From positions 88,014-152,013 of the forward strand of contig NZ_JAGYVZ010000016.1 of assembly GCF_018380615.1 (NCBI RefSeq): a stretch of 64,000 bases of DNA, in the 5' to 3' direction. The notes under the pieces were generated by a model that saw nothing but the letters and a program-made list of their open reading frames with translations, made no database searches and had not been told where the DNA came from. Below, piece by piece: positions 7,911 through 15,593 of the stretch. This stretch comes from Flavobacterium psychroterrae. GTDB lineage: Bacteria; Bacteroidota; Bacteroidia; Flavobacteriales; Flavobacteriaceae. A program made the position numbers and the translations under genes. The stretch's first letter is position 1. Every line of letters starts with the position of its first letter.

Positions 7911-8241
7911 TAATATTAAAACCTGGTTGTTTGATATTTGGAGTTCCATAAATGAAATTGAGGGTTATTTTTTTAATCAATCTATGCAATTTCAAAATTA
8001 TCAAAAAGACATGCGCACTAAACGTGCTGTGGAGCGGAATATAGAAATTATTGGTGAGGCAATGAATAGAATTTTAAAAGAAAATAACGAAATTCAAATT
8101 TCAGATTCCCGAAAAATTGTTGCTGTAAGAAATAGAATAATTCACGGTTACGACTCTGTATCTGATGAGGTCATTTGGGGAATTGTTGTAAAACAACTTC
8201 CAATTCTTAAAGCTGAAGTAGAAAAAATGCTTTCAGAATAA
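7903..8241 (+). CDS. hepT: HepT-type HEPN RNase toxin
   Basis: A 112-residue all-helical HEPN (DUF86) protein. The catalytic motif Rx4HxY is intact in RNRIIHGY (R76, H81, Y83); in characterised HepT toxins the Arg and His cleave RNA and the Tyr is AMPylated by MntA. The conserved helix IGEAMNRIL is at about residues 50-58. The gene overlaps mntA by 8 bp. Antitoxin-first order and the overlap support a functional type VII toxin-antitoxin module. It lies between the beta-lactamase and priA and has no visible mobile-element borders. Confidence 0.9.
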   Translation: MDNNIKTWLFDIWSSINEIEGYFFNQSMQFQNYQKDMRTKRAVERNIEIIGEAMNRILKENNEIQISDSRKIVAVRNRIIHGYDSVSDEVIWGIVVKQLPILKAEVEKMLSE

Positions 8242-8274
8242 TTTCAAATTATTCAAATCCTATAAAATATTTAC

Positions 8275-10725
8275 ATGTTTTTTGTCGAAGTTGTTCTACC
8301 ACTTTCCTTAGCTAAAACTTTTACGTATCGTATTTCTGAGGCTGAATTCCATTTTATTAAAAAAGGAATGCGGGTTGCGGTACCTTTTGGTAAAAGTAAA
8401 ATATATACGGCGTTGGTGATTGATATTCATCAAAACGAGCCCAGTTTATATGATGCCAAAGAAATTCATCAGATATTAGACGAAAAACCTATTGCGACCG
8501 AAATTCAGATTAAACACTGGCTTTGGGTGGCGACTTATTATATGTGCGGTATTGGTGATGTGTATCGAGGTGCTTTCCCAAGTGGATTATTACTGGAAAG
8601 TGAAACCATCATTTCGCATAAAGCAGATGTTGAGGTAAATCAGAATGAACTTTCTGATGATGAATTTTTGGTTTATGAAGCTTTGCAGCAACAGAATTCT
8701 CTAAAAATTCAGGAGATTATTTCGATATTAAATAAGAAAAATATTTTTCCGATTCTTCAAAAAATGATGGATAAAGATATCATCGTTTTAGAAGAGGAAA
8801 TAAAAGAAAGCTACAAACCTAAACTGGTTCGGTACGTAAAATTACATGCCAAATATGAATCAGATAATGGTTTGGGGGAATTGTTGGAAGTCTTAAAAAA
8901 TGCGAATAAACAGAAAGAAATTGTTCTGGCTTATTTTCAATTAATGGCTTCAGAAAAAAAGCCTATTACAGTAAAAAAACTGGTTGAGGTTTCGAATTCA
9001 ACTTCGGCGGTAGTAAAAGCCTTGATTGATAAAGAAATTTTTGAAGAATATCTTTTACAACACGATCGCGTTTCGTTTACCGGACAGGCAACCGAAAAAC
9101 AATTATTGCTAAGTGAAGCACAGGAAACTGCTTTTACAGCAATTAAAAGTAGTTTATTGGAAAAAGAGGTTTGTTTGCTTCATGGTGTTACGTCAAGTGG
9201 AAAAACAGAGATTTACATTAAATTAATTGAAGAATATTTAGTTACCGGAAAACAAGTTTTGTATTTGTTGCCGGAAATTGCGCTTACAACACAATTAGTT
9301 TCCCGCTTGCGCCTTCATTTTGGTGATAAAGTGGCTGTTTTTCATTCTAAATACAGTAATAACGAAAGAGTAGAAGTTTGGAAACAAACGCTTGAAAATG
9401 CTGATAAGGCCCAAATTGTGATAGGAGCGAGGTCAGCTTTGTTTTTGCCTTTTAATAATTTAGGATTGTTGATTGTTGATGAAGAGCACGAACAGACTTT
9501 TAAGCAATCTGATCCTGCGCCACGTTATCATGCAAGGGATTCGGCTATAGTTCTGGCAAATTTTCATAATGCAAAAGTACTTTTGGGATCTGCAACGCCA
9601 AGTATTGAAACTTATTTTAATACTCAAACTGATAAATATGGTTTGGTGACACTTACAGAGCGTTACAATAATGTTCGAATGCCTGAAATTGTTTTGGTAG
9701 ATTTAAAAGACAAACATTTTAGAAAAAGAATGACGGGGCATTTTAGTGATCTTTTAATTGAAGAAATTGCACAGGCTTTGTCTTTGGGCGAGCAGGTGAT
9801 TTTATTTCAAAACAGACGTGGATATTCACCTATAATTGAATGTTTGACTTGTGGACACGTACCGCATTGTCAGCAATGTGATGTGAGTTTGACTTTTCAT
9901 AAACATAAAAACCAATTGCGTTGTCATTATTGTGGTTATTCTATTGCAAAACCAACGCATTGTCATAGTTGTTCAAGTATTGATTTAACCACGAAAGGAT
10001 TTGGAACGGAACAAATCGAGCAGGAATTAGTATCGCTTTTTCCCAAAGCCAAAACAGGAAGAATGGATCAGGATACTACTCGCGGAAAATTTGGTTTTGA
10101 AAAAATAATTGACTCTTTTAAGAATCGCGAAATTGATATTCTGGTGGGAACACAAATGCTTGCCAAAGGTTTGGATTTTGATAATGTAAGTCTGGTTGGA
10201 ATTATGAATGCTGATAATATGCTGCATCATCCTGACTTCAGGGCCTTTGAGCGTAGTTTTCAAATGATGACTCAGGTTGCCGGAAGAGCGGGTAGGTCAG
10301 AAAAACAAGGGAAAGTTGTGATTCAGACTTATAATCCGGATCATAATACAATTCAGCAAGTTACGAACCATAATTATATGGGTATGTATAAGGAGCAATT
10401 ATACGATCGTCAGATTTATAAATATCCACCTTATTTCAGGATTATAAAATTGACTTTGAAACACCGTGAGTTTGAAAAACTGAAGGAAGGTTCGATGTGG
10501 TTGTATCAGGTTTTAAGCCAAAACTTAGGAATGCCGGTATTGGGACCTGAAGAGCCTGCGATTAGCAGAATAAGAAATGAATATATTAGAACTATACTGA
10601 TCAAGATTCCGCAGAATTTACCTTTGGGAGGTACGAAAAAAACTATTCAGAAAATGTTGAATAGTTTTGAGGCTGTTGCTCAATATAGAGCTATAAAGGT
10701 TATTGCCAATGTCGATTTTTATTAA
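8275..10725 (+). CDS. priA: Primosomal protein N' (PriA helicase)
   Basis: This 816-residue replication-restart helicase unwinds stalled forks and loads the replicative helicase. Visible parts: an N-terminal DNA-binding domain (FFVEVVLPLSLAKTFTYRI), Walker A GVTSSGKTEIY (K310), Walker B DEEH in LIVDEEHEQTF, ATPSIETY-type helicase motif, a zinc domain with paired cysteines between about residues 520 and 575 (CLTCGHVPHCQQC, CHYCGY, CHSC), then QMLAKGLDFDNVSLVGI and QVAGRAGR. The length is normal for Bacteroidota. It follows hepT by 33 bp and ends 1 bp before the convergent LytTR gene. Confidence 0.97.
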   Translation: MFFVEVVLPLSLAKTFTYRISEAEFHFIKKGMRVAVPFGKSKIYTALVIDIHQNEPSLYDAKEIHQILDEKPIATEIQIKHWLWVATYYMCGIGDVYRGAFPSGLLLESETIISHKADVEVNQNELSDDEFLVYEALQQQNSLKIQEIISILNKKNIFPILQKMMDKDIIVLEEEIKESYKPKLVRYVKLHAKYESDNGLGELLEVLKNANKQKEIVLAYFQLMASEKKPITVKKLVEVSNSTSAVVKALIDKEIFEEYLLQHDRVSFTGQATEKQLLLSEAQETAFTAIKSSLLEKEVCLLHGVTSSGKTEIYIKLIEEYLVTGKQVLYLLPEIALTTQLVSRLRLHFGDKVAVFHSKYSNNERVEVWKQTLENADKAQIVIGARSALFLPFNNLGLLIVDEEHEQTFKQSDPAPRYHARDSAIVLANFHNAKVLLGSATPSIETYFNTQTDKYGLVTLTERYNNVRMPEIVLVDLKDKHFRKRMTGHFSDLLIEEIAQALSLGEQVILFQNRRGYSPIIECLTCGHVPHCQQCDVSLTFHKHKNQLRCHYCGYSIAKPTHCHSCSSIDLTTKGFGTEQIEQELVSLFPKAKTGRMDQDTTRGKFGFEKIIDSFKNREIDILVGTQMLAKGLDFDNVSLVGIMNADNMLHHPDFRAFERSFQMMTQVAGRAGRSEKQGKVVIQTYNPDHNTIQQVTNHNYMGMYKEQLYDRQIYKYPPYFRIIKLTLKHREFEKLKEGSMWLYQVLSQNLGMPVLGPEEPAISRIRNEYIRTILIKIPQNLPLGGTKKTIQKMLNSFEAVAQYRAIKVIANVDFY

Positions 10726-10726
10726 A

Positions 10727-11425
10727 TTATGACGACGTTGATAATGCTTTTACTAAATCTTCTTTTTTGTTTCGGCTAAGCGGAATTTTTGTAATGCCAA
10801 TCTCTGCAAATTTGCTATTAAAGCGTTCTACCTTGTCAATATTGATGATGTAAGATTTGTGTACGCGTATAAATTTTTCTTTTGATAAATCATTTTCAAA
10901 AGATTTCATTGTAGAAAGTACTAGATTACTGTCGTCTTCTGTGACTACTCTTACATAATCTCCAAAAGCTTCGATCCATTTGATTTTTGCCGTAAAAATT
11001 TTAAGTTTTTTAAGGTTACTCTTGATGAATATATGTTCTCCTTCTTCCTCTTTTACATCTTTCTTGAGTAAATGCATGTCAATTGCCCTTTTTACTGAAG
11101 CATTAAAACGATCTACAGCGATTGGTTTTTGCAGATAATCAGTAGCGTCATAATCAAAGGCTTTTAAAGCATACTCAGCTTTAGAAGTAATAAATATGAT
11201 TTGTGGTTTAGATTTTAGTCCGTCCAGGAAATCAAATCCATTGATAACGGGCATTTCTATATCAAGAAATATTAAGTCAATATTATTAAGAGAGATACAG
11301 CTTTTTGCTTCAATTGCATTAGAAAAATCCCCGATTAAGTGCAAACCTGGGTGATTATTAACTAATTTTGCAATAATTGTCCTCTGTATAGAACTATCAT
11401 CAACAACAACACAGTTTAGTTTCAT
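10727..11425 (-). CDS. LytTR-family response regulator
   Basis: This 232-residue regulator has an N-terminal receiver domain (acidic pair D9/D10, phosphoacceptor D55 in LIFLDIEMP, conserved Lys in DYLQKPI) and a C-terminal LytTR DNA-binding domain (WIEAFGDYVRVVTEDD, FIRVHKSYIINIDKVERF, IPLSRNKK). LytTR regulators usually control surface or signalling genes together with a LytS/YpdA-type histidine kinase, but no kinase is adjacent. It is convergent with priA (1 bp apart) and divergent from rpsF. Its target is not evident from the neighbourhood. Confidence 0.93.
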   Translation of the reverse strand: MKLNCVVVDDSSIQRTIIAKLVNNHPGLHLIGDFSNAIEAKSCISLNNIDLIFLDIEMPVINGFDFLDGLKSKPQIIFITSKAEYALKAFDYDATDYLQKPIAVDRFNASVKRAIDMHLLKKDVKEEEGEHIFIKSNLKKLKIFTAKIKWIEAFGDYVRVVTEDDSNLVLSTMKSFENDLSKEKFIRVHKSYIINIDKVERFNSKFAEIGITKIPLSRNKKEDLVKALSTSS

Positions 11426-11541
11426 AACATAAAAATTTAGAATAATTTCAGGATAGCAATAGTAAATGTATTATTTTTTTGCAAAAAAAACTAAAGTCAG
11501 CCTGTGTTTTTTACTTTATAACGAATAAAAGTAAAATAATG

Positions 11542-11571
11542 TTGTATATATAAATTTATTGGTTACTTTTG
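11542..11571 (+). promoter_or_regulatory. Promoter of the rpsF-rpsR-rplI operon
   Basis: TTG at 11542-11544 and TACTTTTG at 11564-11571 are separated by 19 nt, matching the Bacteroidota TTG/TAnnTTTG consensus. The rpsF ATG lies 31 bp downstream. Confidence 0.75.
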
Positions 11572-11602
11572 CACCCAATTTTAACAAATAAATATTGTAT
11601 TT

Positions 11603-11944
11603 ATGAATCATTATGAAACTGTTTTCATTTTAAATCCCGTTTTATCTGAGGTTCAGGTGAAGGAAACAGTAACGAAATTTGAAGAATTTCTTACTAGTAG
11701 AGGAGCTGAAATGGTGTCAAAAGAGGATTGGGGTCTGAAAAAAATGGCTTACGAAATCCAAAACAAAAAAAGTGGTTTTTATCACTTATTCGAATTCAAA
11801 GTAGCTGGAGAAGTTCTAATTGCTTTTGAAACTGAATTTAGACGTGACGAAAGAGTTATGCGTTTCTTAACTGTAAGTTTAGATAAACATGCTATTTCTT
11901 GGGCTGAAAGAAGAAGAGCCAAATTAAAATCTACTAAAGCTTAA
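11603..11944 (+). CDS. rpsF: 30S ribosomal protein S6
   Basis: A 113-residue S6 protein that sits beside S18 on the platform of the small subunit. Typical sequence includes MNHYETVFILNPVLSE, WGLKKMAYEIQNKKSGFYHLFEF and RRDERVMRFLTVSLDKHA. The start is supported by the promoter 31 bp upstream. It is the first gene of the conserved rpsF-rpsR-rplI operon, with 5 bp to rpsR. The acidic tail seen in some S6 proteins is absent; the protein ends in a basic RRRAKLKSTKA. Confidence 0.97.
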   Translation: MNHYETVFILNPVLSEVQVKETVTKFEEFLTSRGAEMVSKEDWGLKKMAYEIQNKKSGFYHLFEFKVAGEVLIAFETEFRRDERVMRFLTVSLDKHAISWAERRRAKLKSTKA

Positions 11945-11949
11945 TTATT

Positions 11950-12246
11950 ATGTCTACAATAGAGCAATCTGCAAAAGGAAAAAAAGACGGAGATATCAGA
12001 TATTTAACGCCTTTAAACATCGAAACTAACAAAACTAAAAAGTATTGTCGTTTCAAAAAATCAGGAATCAAATATATTGATTATAAAGATGCTGATTTCT
12101 TATTGAAATTCGTTAATGAGCAAGGAAAAATTCTTCCTCGTCGTTTAACTGGAACTTCATTAAAATACCAAAGAAAAGTTTCTGTAGCTGTGAAAAGAGC
12201 TCGTCACTTAGCTTTAATGCCATATGTGGCGGATTTATTAAAATAA
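11950..12246 (+). CDS. rpsR: 30S ribosomal protein S18
   Basis: A 98-residue S18 protein, the binding partner of S6 on 16S rRNA. Core motifs are KKYCRFKKSGIKYIDYKDADFL, GKILPRRLTGTSLKYQRKVSVAVKRARHLALMPYV. The basic, lysine- and arginine-rich composition and length fit the family. It is co-transcribed with rpsF and rplI. The N-terminal extension (STIEQSAKGKKDGDIRYLTP) is the form common in Bacteroidota. Confidence 0.97.
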   Translation: MSTIEQSAKGKKDGDIRYLTPLNIETNKTKKYCRFKKSGIKYIDYKDADFLLKFVNEQGKILPRRLTGTSLKYQRKVSVAVKRARHLALMPYVADLLK

Positions 12247-12259
12247 TATTAAAAACAAA

Positions 12260-12312
12260 GTTGTTGGTTTCCGGTAAGATGGAACCTAACTTCTCAAATA
12301 AAGGACAACAAC
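12260..12312 (+). promoter_or_regulatory. Possible RNA structure in the rpsR-rplI spacer
   Basis: GTTGTTGG at 12260-12267 can pair with ACAACAAC at 12305-12312, which abuts the rplI ATG. Between them, GGTTTCC (12266-12272) can pair, with one bulge, with GGAACC (12281-12286). The structure would cover the rplI translation start region, suggesting autogenous or stoichiometric control. The pairing is read by eye only. Confidence 0.35.
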
Positions 12313-12753
12313 ATGGAACTTATATTAAAACAAGACGTACAGAATCTAGGATTTAAAGATGATGTAGTTTCTGTAAAAGCTGGTTACGGACGTAACTTTT
12401 TAATTCCTCAGGGATTTGCTGCATTAGCAACTCCTTCTGCTAAAAAAGTATTGGCTGAAAACCTAAAACAAAGAGCTCACAAAGAAGCTAAAGTTGTTGC
12501 AGACGCAAAAGCATTAGCTGAATCATTGAAAGCAATTGAAATTAAACTTTTTGCAAAAGCAGGTGGTGAAAAATTATTCGGTTCAATCACCAATATTGAT
12601 ATCGCTGACGCTCTAGCTAAAGGTGGTCAAGTAATTGATAGAAAATTCATCACTAGCGGTATCGTTAAACGTACTGGTAAATACACTGCAAATGTGCGTT
12701 TACACAGAGATGTAATCGTTGAATTACCATACGAAATTGTTGCTGAAAAGTAA
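12313..12753 (+). CDS. rplI: 50S ribosomal protein L9
   Basis: A 146-residue L9, binding 23S rRNA near the L1 stalk. It has the N-terminal RNA-binding domain with MELILKQDVQNLGFKDDVVSVKAGYGRNFLIPQGFA, the long connecting helix (AKKVLAENLKQRAHKEAKVVADAKALAESL), and the C-terminal domain (GGEKLFGSITNIDIADAL, RKFITSGIVKRTGKYTANVRLHRDVIVELPYEIV). It is the last gene of the rpsF operon and is followed by a strong hairpin terminator. Confidence 0.97.
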   Translation: MELILKQDVQNLGFKDDVVSVKAGYGRNFLIPQGFAALATPSAKKVLAENLKQRAHKEAKVVADAKALAESLKAIEIKLFAKAGGEKLFGSITNIDIADALAKGGQVIDRKFITSGIVKRTGKYTANVRLHRDVIVELPYEIVAEK

Positions 12754-12771
12754 TCGTTTTATATATTATAT

Positions 12772-12803
12772 AAAAATCCCGATGCGAATCGGGATTTTTT
12801 TGT
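12772..12803 (+). terminator. Rho-independent terminator after rplI
   Basis: A perfect 12-bp stem (AAAAATCCCGAT with its complement at 12788-12799) and a GCGA tetraloop, running into TTTTTTTG. It marks the end of the ribosomal protein operon. Confidence 0.9.
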
Positions 12804-12896
12804 TTAAATGAAATAATAATTAATCAGACTTAAAGTTATTTGCATAAAGCATCTTGCTTAAAGCTTATAGCGTAAGGCATAAAGCCTAAAAAGAAA

Positions 12897-13370
12897 ATGA
12901 AATACGCAAGATTAACAAAAGAGCAATTTGATGAATTGCACGCAGAATTCACTAATTTTCTAGCGACTCAAACCATTGATAAAGCAGAGTGGGATTCTAT
13001 TAAAATAAATAAGCCGGAAGTAGCAGAACAGGAATTAGATGTTTTCTCTGATTTAATTTGGGAAGGTGTTTTATCCAGAGCCGAATATTTAGAACATTTC
13101 TCTAAAAATCATATTTTCTTATTCAAGTGTTTTGATAAAGATGTACAATCAATAGTCTTAAAATCGTTGATTCCTGAAACGGATTTTTTAACAAAAGAAG
13201 GATTGCAGTGGTTAAGCGATAATATGTTTACTGAAAACATAGAAATGAAAGTTGGAAAGAAAGTATTTACTGAAGATAGGAATGCTTCTATTTTTGAGTT
13301 GATTCAGCAAGGTGCGTTTTTAAGTGACGGTCAATTGTTTACTCAAATCAATACTATTATTGAATCATAG
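12897..13370 (+). CDS. Conserved Bacteroidota protein of unknown function (resembles DUF6495)
   Basis: A 157-residue soluble protein beginning MKYARLTKEQFDELHAEFTN, with no signal peptide or membrane segment. It is helical and acidic, with characteristic segments VFSDLIWEGVLSRAEYLEHFS and FLFKCFDKDVQSIVLKSLIPE. I associate it with a family found downstream of rplI in flavobacteria, probably DUF6495, but this is recall, not a search. It lies after the rplI terminator, so it has its own promoter, and is followed by a terminator hairpin. No function can be assigned. Confidence 0.75.
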   Translation: MKYARLTKEQFDELHAEFTNFLATQTIDKAEWDSIKINKPEVAEQELDVFSDLIWEGVLSRAEYLEHFSKNHIFLFKCFDKDVQSIVLKSLIPETDFLTKEGLQWLSDNMFTENIEMKVGKKVFTEDRNASIFELIQQGAFLSDGQLFTQINTIIES

Positions 13371-13392
13371 TTTTTCTAGTTGATATTTTATG

Positions 13393-13440
13393 AAAATGGT
13401 AAGTAGTTGATGTTAAATTATTTACCATTTTTTATTTTTT
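13393..13440 (+). terminator. Hairpin terminator after the DUF6495-like gene
   Basis: AAAATGGTAA (13393-13402) pairs perfectly with TTACCATTTT (13422-13431), followed by a T-rich tail. It lies 22 bp after the stop codon of the preceding gene. Confidence 0.75.
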
Positions 13441-14600
13441 TAACAGTTGTTTAAACTTTTTTGTTTTTTTTACCCCGTATTTCTACTCCTTTTTTCTCAA
13501 TCCTGCAATATACTTTTATTTTGTAAGTTTTACTTCTCAAATATTCTTAGTATTTTCTTTCTCAACCGATTTCGAAACTTATAAAGTAATCTAAAACTTA
13601 CTTTTTTAATATTTAACAAAAACCAAATAATTATTTTGTTATAATTCTAACAGTTATTTTTCCTTTAAAAGACTTTATTTTCCTGATGTTTTGGCGTTTT
13701 GTTTAATTTTAAGATTTATTTAAATTAAAAAAAATAAGAATTTTATTCTTGTTTTACATTTAAGTTTTTTTTAATTTTAGAATAGAAAGTTAAACAAAAC
13801 GGTTTTTGTTCTTTTTAGAAATACCATCATCTCATAATTTTATACTATAATTAGTAATCAAATTACAATTAGATGTTTTTAAAAAGAACGAAAAGAAAAC
13901 AAATGAAATACCAACTAAATTAATTTGCATATGGAATTGACACTTACTCTCTTTATCAAGTTTGCATTAGCAATTCATATTATTTTAGGTTTATTTTTTA
14001 TTGGTTTGAAGATAATCAAGTTTATCATCAAATTTAATTTTCGTAAGAGTGCAGACTTTTCTCAACAATTTTTTAATTATTTCAGTTTTTTATTTCCAAA
14101 GCCCAAACGACCACTTTGTAAATGAAAGGCTTTTTTATGTTTTAGTTTCTTAGATTCAAAAAACACTTCAAATTAAAATAATAGATTCAATTTTAGAATA
14201 ATTTCTAAAGCAACAAAATTTATAAATTGGCTAATCAACTTTTTATGAATATTGAATCAACTATATATAAATAGAAATCCCCCTTCTACATCAACTTAAA
14301 TTTTCTTTTATGAAAATTAGTCCTATGACAAATCACTCCTTTTGGAAGATTGATGCAGATCAATATTCCCTAAAATTTTTGAGTCGTTTTTTATTCCTAA
14401 AGGATAAAAATTGCTCTTCGGTATACTTTGGTATACTGAATACAACATGATTTTTTTACTGAAATGCAGTTTACATTCTTAGCATTCTAGGATTTTAAAT
14501 TTCATTTTAACTAGCTGATTATTAACGTTTTTTAAATTGCCTAAGCATATCTGCTTATCGCAACAGGTATTTTATTGTCCATTTTCTAATCTTCCAAATT
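13441..14600. other. Very AT-rich 1.2-kb spacer upstream of the adhesin
   Basis: There is no convincing gene apart from a weak 65-residue candidate at 13931 and a random-looking 47-codon frame near 14310. The region is poorer in G and C than its surroundings and full of T and A runs. Visible elements: a 10-bp inverted repeat GTTCTTTTTA (13808-13817) with 13880-13889, and a tandem GGTATACT at 14420-14427 and 14430-14437, spaced 10 bp, which could be an operator. It probably holds a long regulatory leader for the adhesin gene. Confidence 0.5.
13931..14125 (+). CDS. Possible small membrane protein (doubtful)
   Basis: An open frame from ATG 13931 (MELTLTLFIKFALAIHIILG) has one strongly hydrophobic segment at about residues 3-36 and a basic tail ending in PKPKRPLCK. 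A -7-like TTAATTTG lies just before the start. In a region this rich in T, hydrophobic codons arise by chance, so the single-spanning topology is weak evidence. I do not recognise a family. Confidence 0.2.
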   Translation: MELTLTLFIKFALAIHIILGLFFIGLKIIKFIIKFNFRKSADFSQQFFNYFSFLFPKPKRPLCK

Positions 14601-15440
14601 ATGAAAAAAAATTTTACTTTTTATGATCTCATCGTAAAGACGAGATTGTTAGGTTTATTGTTTTTATTGCTTTTGTGCAATAAAAACTTTGCACAAACCT
14701 TTTGCAGACCTACTTCTAATACTTCTGGTATTGGTGGTGTTTGTCTTGGTACAACCGAAATTCTTAATCCAACTTTGGCTTATGATTCGAGTTTAAGTAC
14801 GTATGCGACATTGACAAATGCACTTGGTGTACTTTGTTTTGCGCAGGAAACGCTAACATTTAATCAAACGGCACGCGCCGGAGATCAAATTGTTATTTAT
14901 TATGGTTCAAATTCTGGTTTGTTAGACGTTGGTTTATTGTCTAATGCAAGTATTCAGCCAAGAAACTCGGTAGCAGGGACAACTGGTCCTACAGTTGCAT
15001 TAAATAGTCCGTTACTGAATATTCAGTTATTGGCTGGAAATACTACTGGTGTTATTAGATATACACTTACCGGTGATGCTGACCAGGTTAGAATACAAGT
15101 AGGCGGACTTGTCAGTTTATTGTCTAATTTAAGAGTTTATGACGTACGCTTGCAATTTGCAAGACCTACTATTGCAAATGGAGAAACACAGGCTGTTTGT
15201 ACAGGACAACAAGTTGCACTTTCAGCAACAGCCGCAGCAGGAACAACGGTAGCCTGGTATGATTCACCAACATCAACCGCAGCACTTTCACCTAATGGTA
15301 ATTATACCACGCCAGCTTTAACATCTTCAACTACTTATTATGTAAGTACTTCAAGAATTGCAGGGTGCGAAAGTGACGCAAGAATACCGGTAACTATTAA
15401 TGTTGTAGATCCTGTACAGCCTGCAATAAGTAACAGATAA
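14601..15440 (+). CDS. Giant T9SS adhesin, N-terminal fragment
   Basis: These 279 codons encode a signal peptide (hydrophobic LLGLLFLLLLCNKNFAQ), a beta-rich domain (residues ~30-190, with LAYDSSLSTYATLTNALGVL), and one Ig-like domain of the T9SS-associated type (VCTGQQVALSATAAAGTTVAWYDSP, NYTTPALTSSTTYYVSTS). The frame then meets TAA at 15438. The same frame reopens at about 15500 and continues to 23996. Both parts have the same domain style, so this is almost surely the 5' end of one 3,100-residue adhesin interrupted by a lesion. On its own this piece is exported but has no outer-membrane sorting domain. Confidence 0.85.
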   Translation: MKKNFTFYDLIVKTRLLGLLFLLLLCNKNFAQTFCRPTSNTSGIGGVCLGTTEILNPTLAYDSSLSTYATLTNALGVLCFAQETLTFNQTARAGDQIVIYYGSNSGLLDVGLLSNASIQPRNSVAGTTGPTVALNSPLLNIQLLAGNTTGVIRYTLTGDADQVRIQVGGLVSLLSNLRVYDVRLQFARPTIANGETQAVCTGQQVALSATAAAGTTVAWYDSPTSTAALSPNGNYTTPALTSSTTYYVSTSRIAGCESDARIPVTINVVDPVQPAISNR

Positions 15441-15505
15441 AGTTGTTGCCTGTGTAGCTCCAGTAGAACAAATTGAAGTTCCTTGCAACTGTTTTAACAT
15501 TCAAA
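15438..15505 (+). other. Lesion breaking the adhesin reading frame
   Basis: In the frame shared by both adhesin parts there are three stops (TAA 15438, TGA about 15468, TAA about 15492). Read one base out of phase, 15435-15480 gives a plausible adhesin segment (DKVVACVAPVEQIEVPC), and the original frame resumes as SNTFTTPILTASKTYYVE at about 15500. The Ig-like domain spanning the lesion is shorter than its siblings and lacks the usual WYD core, which suggests two indels or a short deletion with a compensating indel. Confidence 0.7.
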
Positions 15506-15593
15506 TACTTTTACAACTCCTATTTTAACTGCCAGTAAAACATATTATGTTGAGTCCCGTAATAGTGTTGGAGGATGCGTAAGCGCTACAAGA

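Noticed and set aside
10727..13370. LytTR gene as part of the ribosomal protein operon
   Set aside because: It is on the opposite strand, and rpsF has its own well-matched promoter.
14310..14453. 47-codon ORF in the AT-rich spacer
   Set aside because: No ribosome binding site, no hydrophobic or domain pattern, and the surrounding sequence is non-coding in character; it ends at a chance stop.
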